Source of the DNA: CAYOHP01 sp964403795 [NCBI: uncultured bacterium] | Lineage (GTDB): Bacteria; Muiribacteriota; UBA6191; CAZXTJ01 | Assembly: GCA_964403795.1 (NCBI GenBank) | Contig: CAYOHP010000059.1 | Coordinates: 1-36,275, forward strand | Length of the DNA stretch: 36,275 nucleotides | Reading direction: 5' to 3' | Part shown: positions 24,826 to 32,910 of the stretch, one piece after another | How the letters are laid out: each line of letters opens with the position of its first letter | How positions within the stretch are numbered: the first letter of the stretch is position 1 | The notes under the pieces: generated by a model | Database searches by the model: none | Told to the model about the DNA's origin: nothing | The model's input: the letters and a program-made list of their open reading frames with translations, nothing else | Made by a program: the position numbers and the translations under genes

Positions 24826-24860
24826 CGACAATCCCCTCTTCGGGAGCATCGGAATTGTCG
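24826..24860. promoter_or_regulatory. Inverted repeat in the divergent gap, candidate operator
   Basis: CGACAATCCC (24826-24835) and GGAATTGTCG (24851-24860) match as an inverted repeat at nine of ten positions, with a 15-nt spacer. It lies in the 97-nt gap between the divergent TolB-like gene and the cyclic-nucleotide-binding gene, about 45 nt before the latter. It is AT-richer than its surroundings. A regulator binding site is inference. Confidence 0.4.
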
Positions 24861-24890
24861 GGCCGGTTCCGAAGCCCTCCGGCGCGCCGT

Positions 24891-24898
24891 GCTACGCT
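24891..24898 (+). promoter_or_regulatory. Candidate -10 element giving a leaderless transcript
   Basis: TACGCT (24893-24898), preceded by GTGC, ends 7 nt before the ATG at 24906. Compared with selB, the sequence from CGTGCTA to the start codon is almost the same apart from one extra base, which supports a real shared promoter type. Confidence 0.4.
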
Positions 24899-24905
24899 GG
24901 CCCGG

Positions 24906-25400
24906 ATGTCCACCCAACGCGACGACGTGCTGGTGCAGGAACTGAAGAACGTGCCGGTCTTCCAGGACCTCTCGGACCCGGAGATCCGCACCTTGATCCA
25001 GGGCAGCCGGGTACGACGTTTCAACAACTCCGACCCGATCCTCTTCAAGGAGGGCGACCGGGGCGACGGCGTGTACATCATCCTGCGCGGCGAGGTGGAG
25101 GTCTACAAGGTCGACCGGTCAGGGGCCGAGTTCATGCTCACGGTCTTGCCGGCCGGGGACTTCGTGGGCGAGATGGCGCTCCTGGAGGACAAGCCCCGGA
25201 GCGCCCATGCCCGCGCCAAGGGCGAGGTGCTCGCCCTGTTCGTGACCCGCAACGACTATGTGAACCTGGTCGGGAGCCAGCCGGCCGCCCTCTCCAAGCT
25301 CTTCCTGCGCATGCTCTCGACGCTCTCCGAGCGCCTCCGGCTCCTCAACGAGCACTACGTGCTCACCAAGGGGTGCCTGGAGCGCCTGAAGAACTTCTGA
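24906..25400 (+). CDS. Cyclic-nucleotide-binding domain protein without DNA-binding domain
   Basis: The protein has 164 residues and is a single CAP_ED domain. It shows VPVFQDLSDPEIRTLIQGS, then DPILFKEGDRGDGVYIILRGEVEVYK. The phosphate-binding cassette is GDFVGEMALLEDKPRSAHARA, in which Glu and Arg are in the expected ligand positions. The C-helix RMLSTLSERLRLLNEHYV follows and no helix-turn-helix is present. Such stand-alone domains act by binding other proteins or as decoys; the ligand may be cAMP or cGMP but is not provable here. The ATG is only 7 nt downstream of the putative -10 element. folK follows 6 nt after the stop. Confidence 0.88.
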   Translation: MSTQRDDVLVQELKNVPVFQDLSDPEIRTLIQGSRVRRFNNSDPILFKEGDRGDGVYIILRGEVEVYKVDRSGAEFMLTVLPAGDFVGEMALLEDKPRSAHARAKGEVLALFVTRNDYVNLVGSQPAALSKLFLRMLSTLSERLRLLNEHYVLTKGCLERLKNF

Positions 25401-25406
25401 GGAACC

Positions 25407-25913
25407 TTGGGACGGCGGTTCCACCTGGGACTGGGCGCCAACCTCGGAGATCCCGCTGCCCAATTGAGGGATGCCCTGGCCCGGATGGGCGGCGCCCTCG
25501 GGATCCGGGCGGTCTCCCGCTTCTTCCGCAGCCCGGCCTTCGGGGTCGAGGACCAGCCCGACTTCGTGAATGCCGTCGCCACGGTGGACTTCGACGGTCC
25601 TCCCCAGCTCCTCATGGCCTACCTCCTGGAGGTCGAGCGGGAAGGAGGGCGGATCCGCGACCGGCGCTGGGGTCCTCGCACCCTCGACCTCGACATCCTC
25701 GCCATGGAGGGCGCGGACGGCCCCGAGACCTACTCGGGCTGGCAACTCGAGATCCCCCATCCCGGGATCCTCCTCCGGGCCTTCGTGCTGGCCCCGCTCA
25801 GGGACGTCGATCCCGGCTGGCGCCACCCGGTCTCGGGGATCGGCATCGAGGAAGCCTGGTCCAGCCTCCCGGCGAGGGCTCGACTGGGACCGCCCCCACT
25901 CCTCGAGTCCTGA
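25407..25913 (+). CDS. folK: 2-amino-4-hydroxy-6-hydroxymethyldihydropteridine diphosphokinase
   Basis: HPPK transfers pyrophosphate from ATP to 6-hydroxymethyl-dihydropterin in folate synthesis. The protein has 168 residues. LGLGANLGDPAAQLRDAL opens it. EDQPDFVNAV and the magnesium/ATP signature RRWGPRTLDLDIL follow, then IPHPGILLRAFVLAPL. All are standard. The start is TTG at 25407-25409, the only plausible codon before the GLGANLGD motif. GAGGAA lies just 2 nt upstream, so initiation may be by coupling with the preceding gene. No other folate gene is nearby. Confidence 0.94.
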   Translation: MGRRFHLGLGANLGDPAAQLRDALARMGGALGIRAVSRFFRSPAFGVEDQPDFVNAVATVDFDGPPQLLMAYLLEVEREGGRIRDRRWGPRTLDLDILAMEGADGPETYSGWQLEIPHPGILLRAFVLAPLRDVDPGWRHPVSGIGIEEAWSSLPARARLGPPPLLES

Positions 25914-25927
25914 GCCCCAGACACGGC

Positions 25928-26012
25928 GGCTACCGGTGCGCCCCGGGTTCACCCCGGGGGAACAGCGCAGGCATCCGCCGTCGGCGAGCGAGCCCCTTGC
26001 GGGAGAGCTGCC
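25928..26012 (-). repeat. Double-hairpin intergenic repeat, copy 3 (diverged, inverted)
   Basis: Read on the minus strand, it shares GCAGCTC, AAGGGGCTCGCTCGC, CCTGCGCTG and the final C-rich hairpin with copies 1 and 2. The stem here is CCCCGGG-GTGAA-CCCGGGG (25941-25959). It sits between the convergent folK and FecR-like genes. The rest of that 248-nt gap (25914-26161) holds the hairpin at 26139 and low-complexity G/C sequence; I see no gene in it. Confidence 0.75.
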
Positions 26013-26138
26013 AGTCCAAATCCGGCGTCGTCCCCCGGACTCAGCGAGCGCCCCCCGGTCCTCCCTGGCTCGTTACGACGCCTTCCCCAACCAGGAAGCG
26101 CTACCGACGTCGCGTCCCCCATCGCGCTCGCCCCGGGG

Positions 26139-26161
26139 GTCCGGGGGTTCGTCCCCCGGAC
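26139..26161. terminator. Strong hairpin at the 3' end of the prepilin block
   Basis: GTCCGGGGG (26139-26147) and CCCCCGGAC (26153-26161) form a perfect 9-bp stem around TTCGT. It abuts the stop codon of the FecR-like gene (26162-26164). There is no T-tract on either strand, so it may stop RNA decay or work with Rho rather than be a classical terminator. Part of it (17 nt including TCAG) is repeated at 26028-26044. Confidence 0.5.
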
Positions 26162-26911
26162 TCAGAGGTTCCAGCGTTCGGAGAGCACATTCACGCCGAG
26201 CGGCTTGCCCATCGGGGCATCGTCGGTGACCTTCATGGCCTGGTCCGCCTTCACCAGGTCCTTCTCGCCCCCGGGACCGACCGCCATCACGGCTCCGTCG
26301 CCCACCACCAGCCGGGTCCCCGACTCCCCGACCCCGACCTTGAACATGATGACCTTCTTCGAGAGGAAGCGGGTCCCCTGGGGAGCCTGGATCTCGAGAC
26401 CCCAGATCGCCGTCTGGCTGCGGAAATCGAAGAGCACCTCACCCTTTTCCGCCCGCCCTTCGAGCAGGTACTTCTTGTCCTCGACCTCGCGCAGCGTCTT
26501 CAGGTAGAAGCTCCCGCCCTCGAAGACCAGGAGTCGGGTATCGGGATCCGCACCCCGGAGCTCGACGCTCCCGTCGGCACCGCACACGACCCTCTGTCCG
26601 GGATGGAGCTTGGCGCCGGTCTCGAGATCCCAGTCCTTCAGGTCGTCGGAAGCCTTCACCCGGCCCCGCACCTGGTGGACCTGGAGGCTGCCCCCACCGA
26701 TGGCTCCCTCCCGGACCAGCATCAGGTACCCCAGGGCCGAACCCGCCACCAGCAGGACCGGCAGCAGCAGCAGGAGAGGTCGGAACCCGGAACCGGCCTG
26801 GTAGGCGGCGGTGGTCATCACCATGGTGCCGTCCCGCGACTGGCTGCGGCGGGTATGGAAGCGCCGCTTGTAGTCGAGGAACTCCCGACGCTGCCAGTCC
26901 GGGGCCGGCAT
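26162..26911 (-). CDS. FecR-like single-pass membrane protein
   Basis: The protein has 249 residues. A basic cytoplasmic segment (MPAPDWQRREFLDYKRRFHTRR...) precedes one transmembrane helix at about 44-66 (PLLLLLPVLLVAGSALGYLML). The outer part resembles FecR/pilus-associated beta domains: QVHQVRGRVKAS, LHPGQRVVCGADGSVELRG, GRAEKGEVLFDF, IQAPQGTRFLSKKVIMFKVGV and TRLVVGDGAVMAV. In other bacteria FecR proteins bind anti-sigma or surface polysaccharide partners. No sigma factor is seen here. The start ATG is 2 nt after the stop of the upstream prepilin-like gene, so the block is one transcription unit. Confidence 0.75.
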   Translation of the reverse strand: MPAPDWQRREFLDYKRRFHTRRSQSRDGTMVMTTAAYQAGSGFRPLLLLLPVLLVAGSALGYLMLVREGAIGGGSLQVHQVRGRVKASDDLKDWDLETGAKLHPGQRVVCGADGSVELRGADPDTRLLVFEGGSFYLKTLREVEDKKYLLEGRAEKGEVLFDFRSQTAIWGLEIQAPQGTRFLSKKVIMFKVGVGESGTRLVVGDGAVMAVGPGGEKDLVKADQAMKVTDDAPMGKPLGVNVLSERWNL

Positions 26912-26913
26912 GG

Positions 26914-27789
26914 CTACTGGTACTTGACCCCGGTGTGGAGCTGCACCCGGATCACCTTGCCCAGGGTGGCCTTGCCGTCATCCGGAGCCACGCAGCGGAT
27001 CACCATCTCGAGGGTGGGGTTCTGGTCGTCGCCGGCGGAGTCGACCTCGGCCCCGGTCTTGTCCAGGATGCGCATGCGCACCGAGTTCACGTCCGAGACC
27101 AGGAGCTTGCCCTCGGAAGGAGGCCCTCCGCCACCGGTGCTGATCTGCTGGTCCTCCTGGAGCTCTCCGGTGGCCTGGAAGGTGGTCTCCTCGGTGGCGA
27201 AGCGCAGGTCCATGACCTCCCCGAAGTGTTCGCCCCGCTGCACCTTGCGCGCACCCTCGAGCCAGAAGTAGTAGTGCTCGGCCTTGCCCTCCTGGTTGGG
27301 CGGACTCAGGCCCTCCATGCGTTGTCGACCCGGGGTGCAGTTGGTGGCCTTGAAGAGCAGTACCTGCCCGTCCTTGGGCCCCTGGTCGCCACCGGTCTTC
27401 CGGCCCGGGCCGAAGCACTTGTAGCTCCCCTGGGCGCCCTCCCCGGCCGCCTCGCTGGCACCTTCGCCGAGTTCGGTGTCCCGGCCCTGGCAGTCCGAAC
27501 CCTGGCCCAGCGACACCCAGTGATCCTCGCGCACGTCGAGGACGTTCATCTCGGGCGAGAGGATCGACGGGAAGGAGGCGCCCTCGAGGGCCTTGCGGAT
27601 CCGCTCCGAGGCCTGCTGCAGGCGCTGGTTGGTGGTCTCCCTCCAGATGCCCGAGACGCCGGTGTGCACGCCGCCGATCAGCATCTGCCACATGAGGTAG
27701 GTCACGACCGAGAGCAGCAGGGCCGCCAACAGCACTTCGATCAGGGTGAATCCGGATCGCCGGGACCCGGCACGCCTGGGATGGAACAT
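26914..27789 (-). CDS. PilW-like prepilin-type protein
   Basis: The protein has 291 residues. The prepilin peptidase site and N-terminal helix are RRSGFTLIEVLLAALLLSVV; cleavage is expected after the Gly, with Phe methylated and the Glu at position 5. The helix continues to YLMWQMLIGGV. The globular part contains four or more Cys (SDCQG, YKCFG, NCTPG, IRCVA) that could form disulfides. It ends VIRVQLHTGVKYQ. ATG 27787-27789 is chosen because AGGAG is 8 nt upstream and the leader is then 13 residues. It lies between the PilX-like and FecR-like genes. Minor pilin or type II secretion pseudopilin are both possible. Confidence 0.85.
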   Translation of the reverse strand: MFHPRRAGSRRSGFTLIEVLLAALLLSVVTYLMWQMLIGGVHTGVSGIWRETTNQRLQQASERIRKALEGASFPSILSPEMNVLDVREDHWVSLGQGSDCQGRDTELGEGASEAAGEGAQGSYKCFGPGRKTGGDQGPKDGQVLLFKATNCTPGRQRMEGLSPPNQEGKAEHYYFWLEGARKVQRGEHFGEVMDLRFATEETTFQATGELQEDQQISTGGGGPPSEGKLLVSDVNSVRMRILDKTGAEVDSAGDDQNPTLEMVIRCVAPDDGKATLGKVIRVQLHTGVKYQ

Positions 27790-27838
27790 GGATGCGTACT
27801 CCTGCTCGGGTGGACCGAACCGCCGAGGGCAGGATCCC

Positions 27839-28813
27839 TCAGGGGTCGGTGTCGGCATTGAATGCCTTGCGGGTGATGTAGTAAACGCCCGTGGCGATCT
27901 CGGTACGCCGTCCCGACGACTCCGTGAAGGCGTCCTCGTTCTTGGTGGCGTCGTCGGAGTTCCCCATCCGCTCCGAGTACTTCTCCATGTCCTCGAAGCT
28001 GGAGCTGAACTCCCCGAAGGTCCCGTGGACCTCCTCATGGCTGGTCTGGCGCACGCTCTCGAGCTTCTTGGGTTGGCCACCGATGCTGGTGACCGGGGAG
28101 ACCTGGCCGGCCCGCTTCACGCTGCCGACGGTGGTGAGCAGCATGGTGTCCCGGTCGTAGCGGCGCCCGCCCTGGAGGCCGAGGATCCGGAGGGTCTGGA
28201 CCTTGTAGTTCCCCACGAACGGGTCGGCCCATGGCCCGCCCGCGATCGGACTCATCGCCTTGTCGGTATGGTCCTTGGAGGAGACCACCACCACCGACTT
28301 GTCGAGGTCCCCGGGACTCGGGAAGAGGGTCGAGATGTCGTAGATGAACATGCTGAGAAGCAGTCCCATGCGGTCCTTGTAGGAGCCCTCGATGTCGCCG
28401 GTCCGGTCCACCACGATCCGCTGCGGGTCGCCGGCGTTGGCGCCCGGCTTCAGGTCGACCCGGTTCGAACCGGTGTAGAACATCGGACCCGGAGCCCGGT
28501 TGGCGTCGACCGCCGAGATGCGGTCGCCCTCGAGCGGCTGCTTCAGCCCGAGGCCGAAGTCGTAGTACGGGTTCCGGCCGATCGAGTAGCTGACCGCGTC
28601 GTAGAGTTCGGTCGGCAGCAGGCGGCACTTGAGCAGGGCGTGCTGCTGCGCTCCCTTGGCCAGGTACTCCGCCTGGCGCTTCTCGAAGCTCTGCTCCGCC
28701 TGGGTCCCGCTCGGGGCGCTCGATTTCCAGAGGATGGCGACGATCGCGCCCAGGATCAGGGCGACGATCATCACGATGAAGATCGCGATACCGCGGCGGC
28801 GACCCCTCATCAT
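27839..28813 (-). CDS. PilX-like membrane protein in the prepilin block
   Basis: The protein has 324 residues. It begins MMRGRRRGIAIFIVMIVALILGAIVAILW, a short basic leader and one hydrophobic helix without the prepilin Glu5, as in PilX/GspK-like proteins. A helical region SGTQAEQSFEKRQAEYLAKGAQQHALLKCRLL follows, and then an Asp/Gly-rich globular domain. Two adjacent ATGs (28811-28813 and 28808-28810) are possible; the first overlaps the upstream stop by 4 nt. It is 49 nt before the PilW-like gene. I cannot name its exact family, but location and N-terminus place it with the pilin-assembly proteins. Confidence 0.78.
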   Translation of the reverse strand: MMRGRRRGIAIFIVMIVALILGAIVAILWKSSAPSGTQAEQSFEKRQAEYLAKGAQQHALLKCRLLPTELYDAVSYSIGRNPYYDFGLGLKQPLEGDRISAVDANRAPGPMFYTGSNRVDLKPGANAGDPQRIVVDRTGDIEGSYKDRMGLLLSMFIYDISTLFPSPGDLDKSVVVVSSKDHTDKAMSPIAGGPWADPFVGNYKVQTLRILGLQGGRRYDRDTMLLTTVGSVKRAGQVSPVTSIGGQPKKLESVRQTSHEEVHGTFGEFSSSFEDMEKYSERMGNSDDATKNEDAFTESSGRRTEIATGVYYITRKAFNADTDP

Positions 28814-29730
28814 TCCTCCAGCTTCGCCTTGAAGCTCACGAGCCAGAATTCCTTGGAGGTCTTCGACTCCCCCGAGTGCTGGAAGCCGGCTCCCGGGGTC
28901 TTCCACCGGATCCCGAGCACCAGCTTCATGAAGGCACTGGTCTCGCGGAAGTCGGAGAGGTCGAGCGAGTGCCGTGGCCACTCCCGGCTGGGAGTCCGGT
29001 TGAAGTTGTCGTGGGTCACCTGGAAGCGGCCGTCGGCGTCCTGGGATCCCGGGCTCTGGGGCCACCCGGGCCGGAACCGGGGATCGTGGACCGCGGTGTC
29101 CGGCACGCCCGGCACGGTCGAGCCGGTGGCGTCGTAGGGGACGCCGGAGCCCGACGCCAGGGTGATGGCCCGACGGGTGTCCTCGGTGACCGGGACGTAG
29201 GGATTCCGGAAGTAGGAGAAGCTGATCTCCTCCTCGATCTTGGGGGCGTTGAACCCGGAGGTGGCGTCGCGGCTCTCGACGTCCGGGTAGTGCCCGGCGA
29301 AGAGGATGACCTCGAAGGGCGTGCCTTCCCGCTTCACGATCCGGCCCGGCTTCCCGAGGTCGTCGTCGACCAGCTTCTCCCAGTCGCCGTCGAGCAGGGC
29401 CTGCTGCATCGCCGCGAAGCGCCCGGCCGACTCGATCCCCGAGGCCATGGTGTCGGTGCCGGCCGTCGGTCCCTCGCCCGGCTTGATCGCCGTGTACGGC
29501 ACCTTCTCGAGCAGCTGACTCATGACATTGGCGGCCAGGTTCACGGCCGTGGTCCGGTCGCGCCCCACCCGGGAGTGGGTGGTGCGGCTGAACATGAGCT
29601 GCGAGATCGGCACCATCACCACCGTCAGGATGAAGCCGGCGATCAGGATCTCGACCAGGGTTAGGCCGCTCCGGGAGGGCCGCTTGTCCGGAAGGAGCGG
29701 AGCCGTGGCGCTGGCGGTAGGACTGTCCAT
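28810..29730 (-). CDS. PilV-like prepilin-type protein
   Basis: The protein has 306 residues when started at ATG 29728-29730 (MDSPTASATAP). The prepilin site is RSGLTLVEILIAGFILTVVMV, with Glu5 present and Leu as residue 1. A globular part with several Tyr/Asp/Gly-rich loops follows (EEISFSYFRNPYVPVTEDTRR, LGIRWKTPGAGF). An earlier ATG at 29761-29763 would add 11 residues, but neither start has a good Shine-Dalgarno at normal spacing. It begins the prepilin block, 102 nt after the PhoH gene. The stop overlaps the PilX-like start. Confidence 0.83.
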   Translation of the reverse strand: MDSPTASATAPLLPDKRPSRSGLTLVEILIAGFILTVVMVPISQLMFSRTTHSRVGRDRTTAVNLAANVMSQLLEKVPYTAIKPGEGPTAGTDTMASGIESAGRFAAMQQALLDGDWEKLVDDDLGKPGRIVKREGTPFEVILFAGHYPDVESRDATSGFNAPKIEEEISFSYFRNPYVPVTEDTRRAITLASGSGVPYDATGSTVPGVPDTAVHDPRFRPGWPQSPGSQDADGRFQVTHDNFNRTPSREWPRHSLDLSDFRETSAFMKLVLGIRWKTPGAGFQHSGESKTSKEFWLVSFKAKLEE

Positions 29731-29832
29731 GGTGGGTGGGAGCTCCCGGTACCAGGGTGACATGGAATCGCCCGCGAGACCTAACGCTTCTCGGCTGCTT
29801 GGACCCCCCGGCGAGGCATGGAGTTCCCTCAC

Positions 29833-31140
29833 CTACAGGAGGTTGGCAGCCAGGCCCGCCAGGCGGCTCCGCTCCGACACCGCCAGCGTGACATGGGCGT
29901 AGATCTGGTTCCCCTTGAAACGTTCCACCACATAGGCGAGACCGTTGGACTGGGAGTCGAGGTAGGGATGGTCGATCTGGTAGGGGTCCCCGGTGAGGAC
30001 CACCTTGGTCCCCTCGCCGGCCCGGCTGATGATCGTCTTCACCTCGTGGGGAGTCAGGTTCTGGCTCTCGTCGACGATCAGGTAGTGCCCCGGCACGCTG
30101 CGACCCCGGATGTAGGTCACGGCCTCGAGTTCGATCTTCTTCGACTCCATCAGGAAGGAGAGCTGGTCCTCGGCCTTGACCTCGCCCCCCAGGTAGCGGT
30201 CGAAGATGAACTCGAGGTTGTCGAAGATCGGCTGCATCCAGGCGTTCAACTTCTCGTCCTTGGTCCCCGGCAGGAAGCCGATGTCCCTGCCCAGGGGAAT
30301 GATGGGCCGGGAGACCAGCATGCGCCGGAACACCCGGTCGTCGATGGTGAGCTGGAGACCGGCTGCCAGCGCCATCAACGTCTTGCCGGTGCCCGCCTGG
30401 CCGACCAGGGTCACGAGTTCGATCCGGGGGTCGAGCAAGGCGTCGAGCGCGAACACCTGCTGCGGGTTCAGACCCCGGATCCCCCAGGGTTCGTGGTTGC
30501 CGTATTCGACGGTCACGAGCTTGCCGGCCTCGGAATCGAAACGGGCAGGCAGGGGGTCGGCGCCTTCGGTCTTCACCAGGAAGTACTGGTTGGCGAGCGG
30601 CGCCGGATCCCTGCCGGTCTCCTCGGGGGTCAGCCCCCCGGCCTCGAGCTTGGCTCGCCGCTCGGGGTCGAGGGGCAGCTCGCTCCATCCCGGATAGAGC
30701 TCGTCGATGTCGACCTTGTTGGCCTCGAAGTCCTCCGAGGGGATGCCGATGACGTCGGCCTTGATGCGGGCGTTCAGGTCCTTGGAGATGAAGATGGCCT
30801 GCCCATGGTCATGCTTCGCCTGCAGCGCGAACCGGAGGATCCGGTTGTCGGCGGTCATGTTCTGCAGGGCGTGCGGCAGCTCGATGTCGGTCTCGACGAT
30901 GACCTGGACGATCCCCCCGTTCTCGAGGGGTACCCCTTCGGAGATCCGTCCCCGACTCCTCAGGTCGTCGAGCTGGCGGGAGCAGATCCGGGCGTGGCGC
31001 CCCTTCTCGTCGATCGCTCGCTTGAAGGTGTCGAGTTCCTCGATCACGGTGATCGGGATCACGACCCGGTTCTTCCCGAACTGGAAGAGCGCCTGGGGGC
31101 TGTGCAAGAGGACGTTGGTGTCGAGCACGAAGGTCTTCAA
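29833..31140 (-). CDS. PIN-PhoH ATPase (PhoH2-type)
   Basis: The protein has 435 residues. An N-terminal PIN nuclease domain begins at FVLDTNVLLHSP (Asp7). Further acidic residues lie in IEELD, TADNRIL and ISKDLNARIKAD, enough for a metal site. The C-terminal PhoH ATPase has P-loop GQAGTGKT (about 247-254), SRPIIPLGRDIGFLPG, Walker B YLIVDESQN, the STAND-like VVLTGDPYQID and ERS in VSERSR. PhoH2 proteins couple RNA unwinding to RNA cleavage in studied bacteria. I start it at TTG 31138-31140, because longer in-frame starts would lie inside the RNase P RNA. It lies about 50 nt after rnpB. Confidence 0.93.
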   Translation of the reverse strand: MKTFVLDTNVLLHSPQALFQFGKNRVVIPITVIEELDTFKRAIDEKGRHARICSRQLDDLRSRGRISEGVPLENGGIVQVIVETDIELPHALQNMTADNRILRFALQAKHDHGQAIFISKDLNARIKADVIGIPSEDFEANKVDIDELYPGWSELPLDPERRAKLEAGGLTPEETGRDPAPLANQYFLVKTEGADPLPARFDSEAGKLVTVEYGNHEPWGIRGLNPQQVFALDALLDPRIELVTLVGQAGTGKTLMALAAGLQLTIDDRVFRRMLVSRPIIPLGRDIGFLPGTKDEKLNAWMQPIFDNLEFIFDRYLGGEVKAEDQLSFLMESKKIELEAVTYIRGRSVPGHYLIVDESQNLTPHEVKTIISRAGEGTKVVLTGDPYQIDHPYLDSQSNGLAYVVERFKGNQIYAHVTLAVSERSRLAGLAANLL

Positions 31141-31192
31141 CCTGGACGGCCTTTCGGATCCGAGGGCCTTCGGGATTTCAAACGGCGGGAGC

Positions 31193-31572
<380 letters not shown>

Positions 31573-31578
31573 CTCCCA

Positions 31579-31607
31579 GGTGTACCACAGCGTCCCCTAC
31601 CGGTCGA
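31579..31607 (-). promoter_or_regulatory. Candidate rnpB promoter overlapping the end of deoA
   Basis: Leftward, TCGACC (31602-31607) and TACACC (31579-31584) are 17 nt apart. The predicted RNA start near 31572 is about 12 nt before the P1 helix. The -35 lies within the last codons of deoA. Confidence 0.4.
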
Positions 31608-32910
31608 GCCCGGCTCCGTCCACGACGCCGAGGACCAGGGGCCGGGCCTTGGGCTTCCGGGCCGCGATCCGGTAGGCCTTGGCGACCCGGGCCACCGCAC
31701 CGGCGAGTCCGCGCTCTCGATGGTGGTGGAAACGCACCATGGGCTCGCCCTTCTTGACCCGGTCGCCCCGCTTCTTCAGGAGTTCCAGGCCGACGCCGGG
31801 GTCGATGGCGTCGTCCTTGGTGGCACGCCCGGCCCCGAGCTCCATGGCGGCGATCCCGATCTCCAGCGCGTCGAGACCCGCCACGAACCCGTCCTCGGGA
31901 GCCCCGAGCTCGAAGGTCGACGGTGCCCGGGGAAGCCGCGAGAGGGCGCCCTTCTCGGCCCCTTGCGCTTCCAGGAAGGCCACGAACCTCCGGTGGGCCT
32001 CGCCCGAGCGCAGCGCCTCCATGCAGAGCCGGTAGCCTTCGTCCCCGTCCTTGGCCCGCCCGGTCAGCCGGAGCAATTCGGCCGAGAGTCGGGCCACCAG
32101 CTCGGTGAGATCGCCGGGCCCTCGACCCTCGAGGGTGCGGCTCGCCTCCTCGACCTCGAGGGCGTTCCCGATCGCCGATCCGAGGGGTTCCTCCATGTCG
32201 GAGAGCACCGCTGCGAGTCGCCTGCCCTCCCGAACCCCGATCTCCACCATGGCCTTCGCCAGCTCCCGGGCGGCCTTCTCGGTCTTCATGAAGGCGCCCG
32301 ACCCGACCTTCACGTCGAGCACCAGGGCGTCGTTCACGACCGCCAGCTTCTTCGACATGATGGAGGCCGCGATCAGTCCGATCTGGTCCACCGTGCCGGT
32401 CACGTCCCGGAGCGCGTAGAGCTTCTTGTCGGCCGGGACCAGATCCGCGGTCTGGGCCGCCACTGCGACCCCGCTCCGGTTCACTGCCCGGTAGAAGGCG
32501 TCCTCGTCCAGCGCCGACACGAAGCCGGGGACCGAGTCGAGCTTGTCGAGCGTCCCTCCGGTGTGGCCCAGGCCCCGCCCGGACATCTTGGCGACCTTGA
32601 GGTCGAAGCACGCGACCAGGGGAGCGAGGACCAGGGTGGTCTTGTCGCCCACTCCCCCTGTGGAGTGCTTGTCCACCGTGAGGCCCTCGACCCTGGACAG
32701 GTCGAGCACGTCCCCCGAGTCGGTCATGGCGCGGGTGAGGAAGGCGGTCTCGTCCGGGCTCAGGCCCTGGAAACAGACCGCCATCAGCCAGGCCGCGATC
32801 TGGTAGTCGGCGATCGAGCCGTCGGAGAACCCCTGGACCAGCCAGGCGATCTCCTCCCGGTCGTGCTCGCCGCCGGCCCGCTTCTTCAGGATGAGATCGA
32901 CCGCACGCAT
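31597..32910 (-). CDS. deoA: Thymidine/pyrimidine-nucleoside phosphorylase
   Basis: This enzyme splits thymidine or other pyrimidine nucleosides with phosphate, giving base and (deoxy)ribose 1-phosphate for nucleoside salvage. The protein has 437 residues. The phosphate-binding loop KHSTGGVGDK (81-90) and the family signature SGRGLGHTGGTLDKLDS (110-126) are intact. VKVGSGAFMKT and a C-terminal domain with GDRVKKGEPM complete it. The length and KVGSGAFMK fit the Firmicutes-type Pdp as well as DeoA, so substrate range is uncertain. The ATG has TGGAGGAG 2-4 nt upstream. It overlaps the upstream zinc-ribbon/NHL gene by 25 nt, which suggests coupling. Confidence 0.95.
   Translation of the reverse strand: MRAVDLILKKRAGGEHDREEIAWLVQGFSDGSIADYQIAAWLMAVCFQGLSPDETAFLTRAMTDSGDVLDLSRVEGLTVDKHSTGGVGDKTTLVLAPLVACFDLKVAKMSGRGLGHTGGTLDKLDSVPGFVSALDEDAFYRAVNRSGVAVAAQTADLVPADKKLYALRDVTGTVDQIGLIAASIMSKKLAVVNDALVLDVKVGSGAFMKTEKAARELAKAMVEIGVREGRRLAAVLSDMEEPLGSAIGNALEVEEASRTLEGRGPGDLTELVARLSAELLRLTGRAKDGDEGYRLCMEALRSGEAHRRFVAFLEAQGAEKGALSRLPRAPSTFELGAPEDGFVAGLDALEIGIAAMELGAGRATKDDAIDPGVGLELLKKRGDRVKKGEPMVRFHHHRERGLAGAVARVAKAYRIAARKPKARPLVLGVVDGAGLDR

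Noticed and set aside
24696-24905. N-terminal extension of the CNB protein
   Set aside because: The added residues would overlap the divergent TolB-like gene and the inverted repeat, and are not like any CNB family member.
24906-25400. CRP/FNR-type transcription factor
   Set aside because: The protein ends after the C-helix at 164 residues and no helix-turn-helix region follows in any frame.
26139-26165. tRNA T-arm (GGTTCG) in the folK-FecR gap
   Set aside because: The GGTTCG is the loop of a simple hairpin; no acceptor, D or anticodon stem can be formed around it.
21161-27271. A 2036-codon open frame on the plus strand, and other very long antisense frames (for example 5076-8426 plus, 2872-4638 minus, 18402-20021 minus)
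   Set aside because: At about 70% GC stop codons are rare, so long empty frames are expected. These run antisense to, or out of frame with, well-supported genes and their composition (Arg, Pro, Gly) is that of shadow frames.
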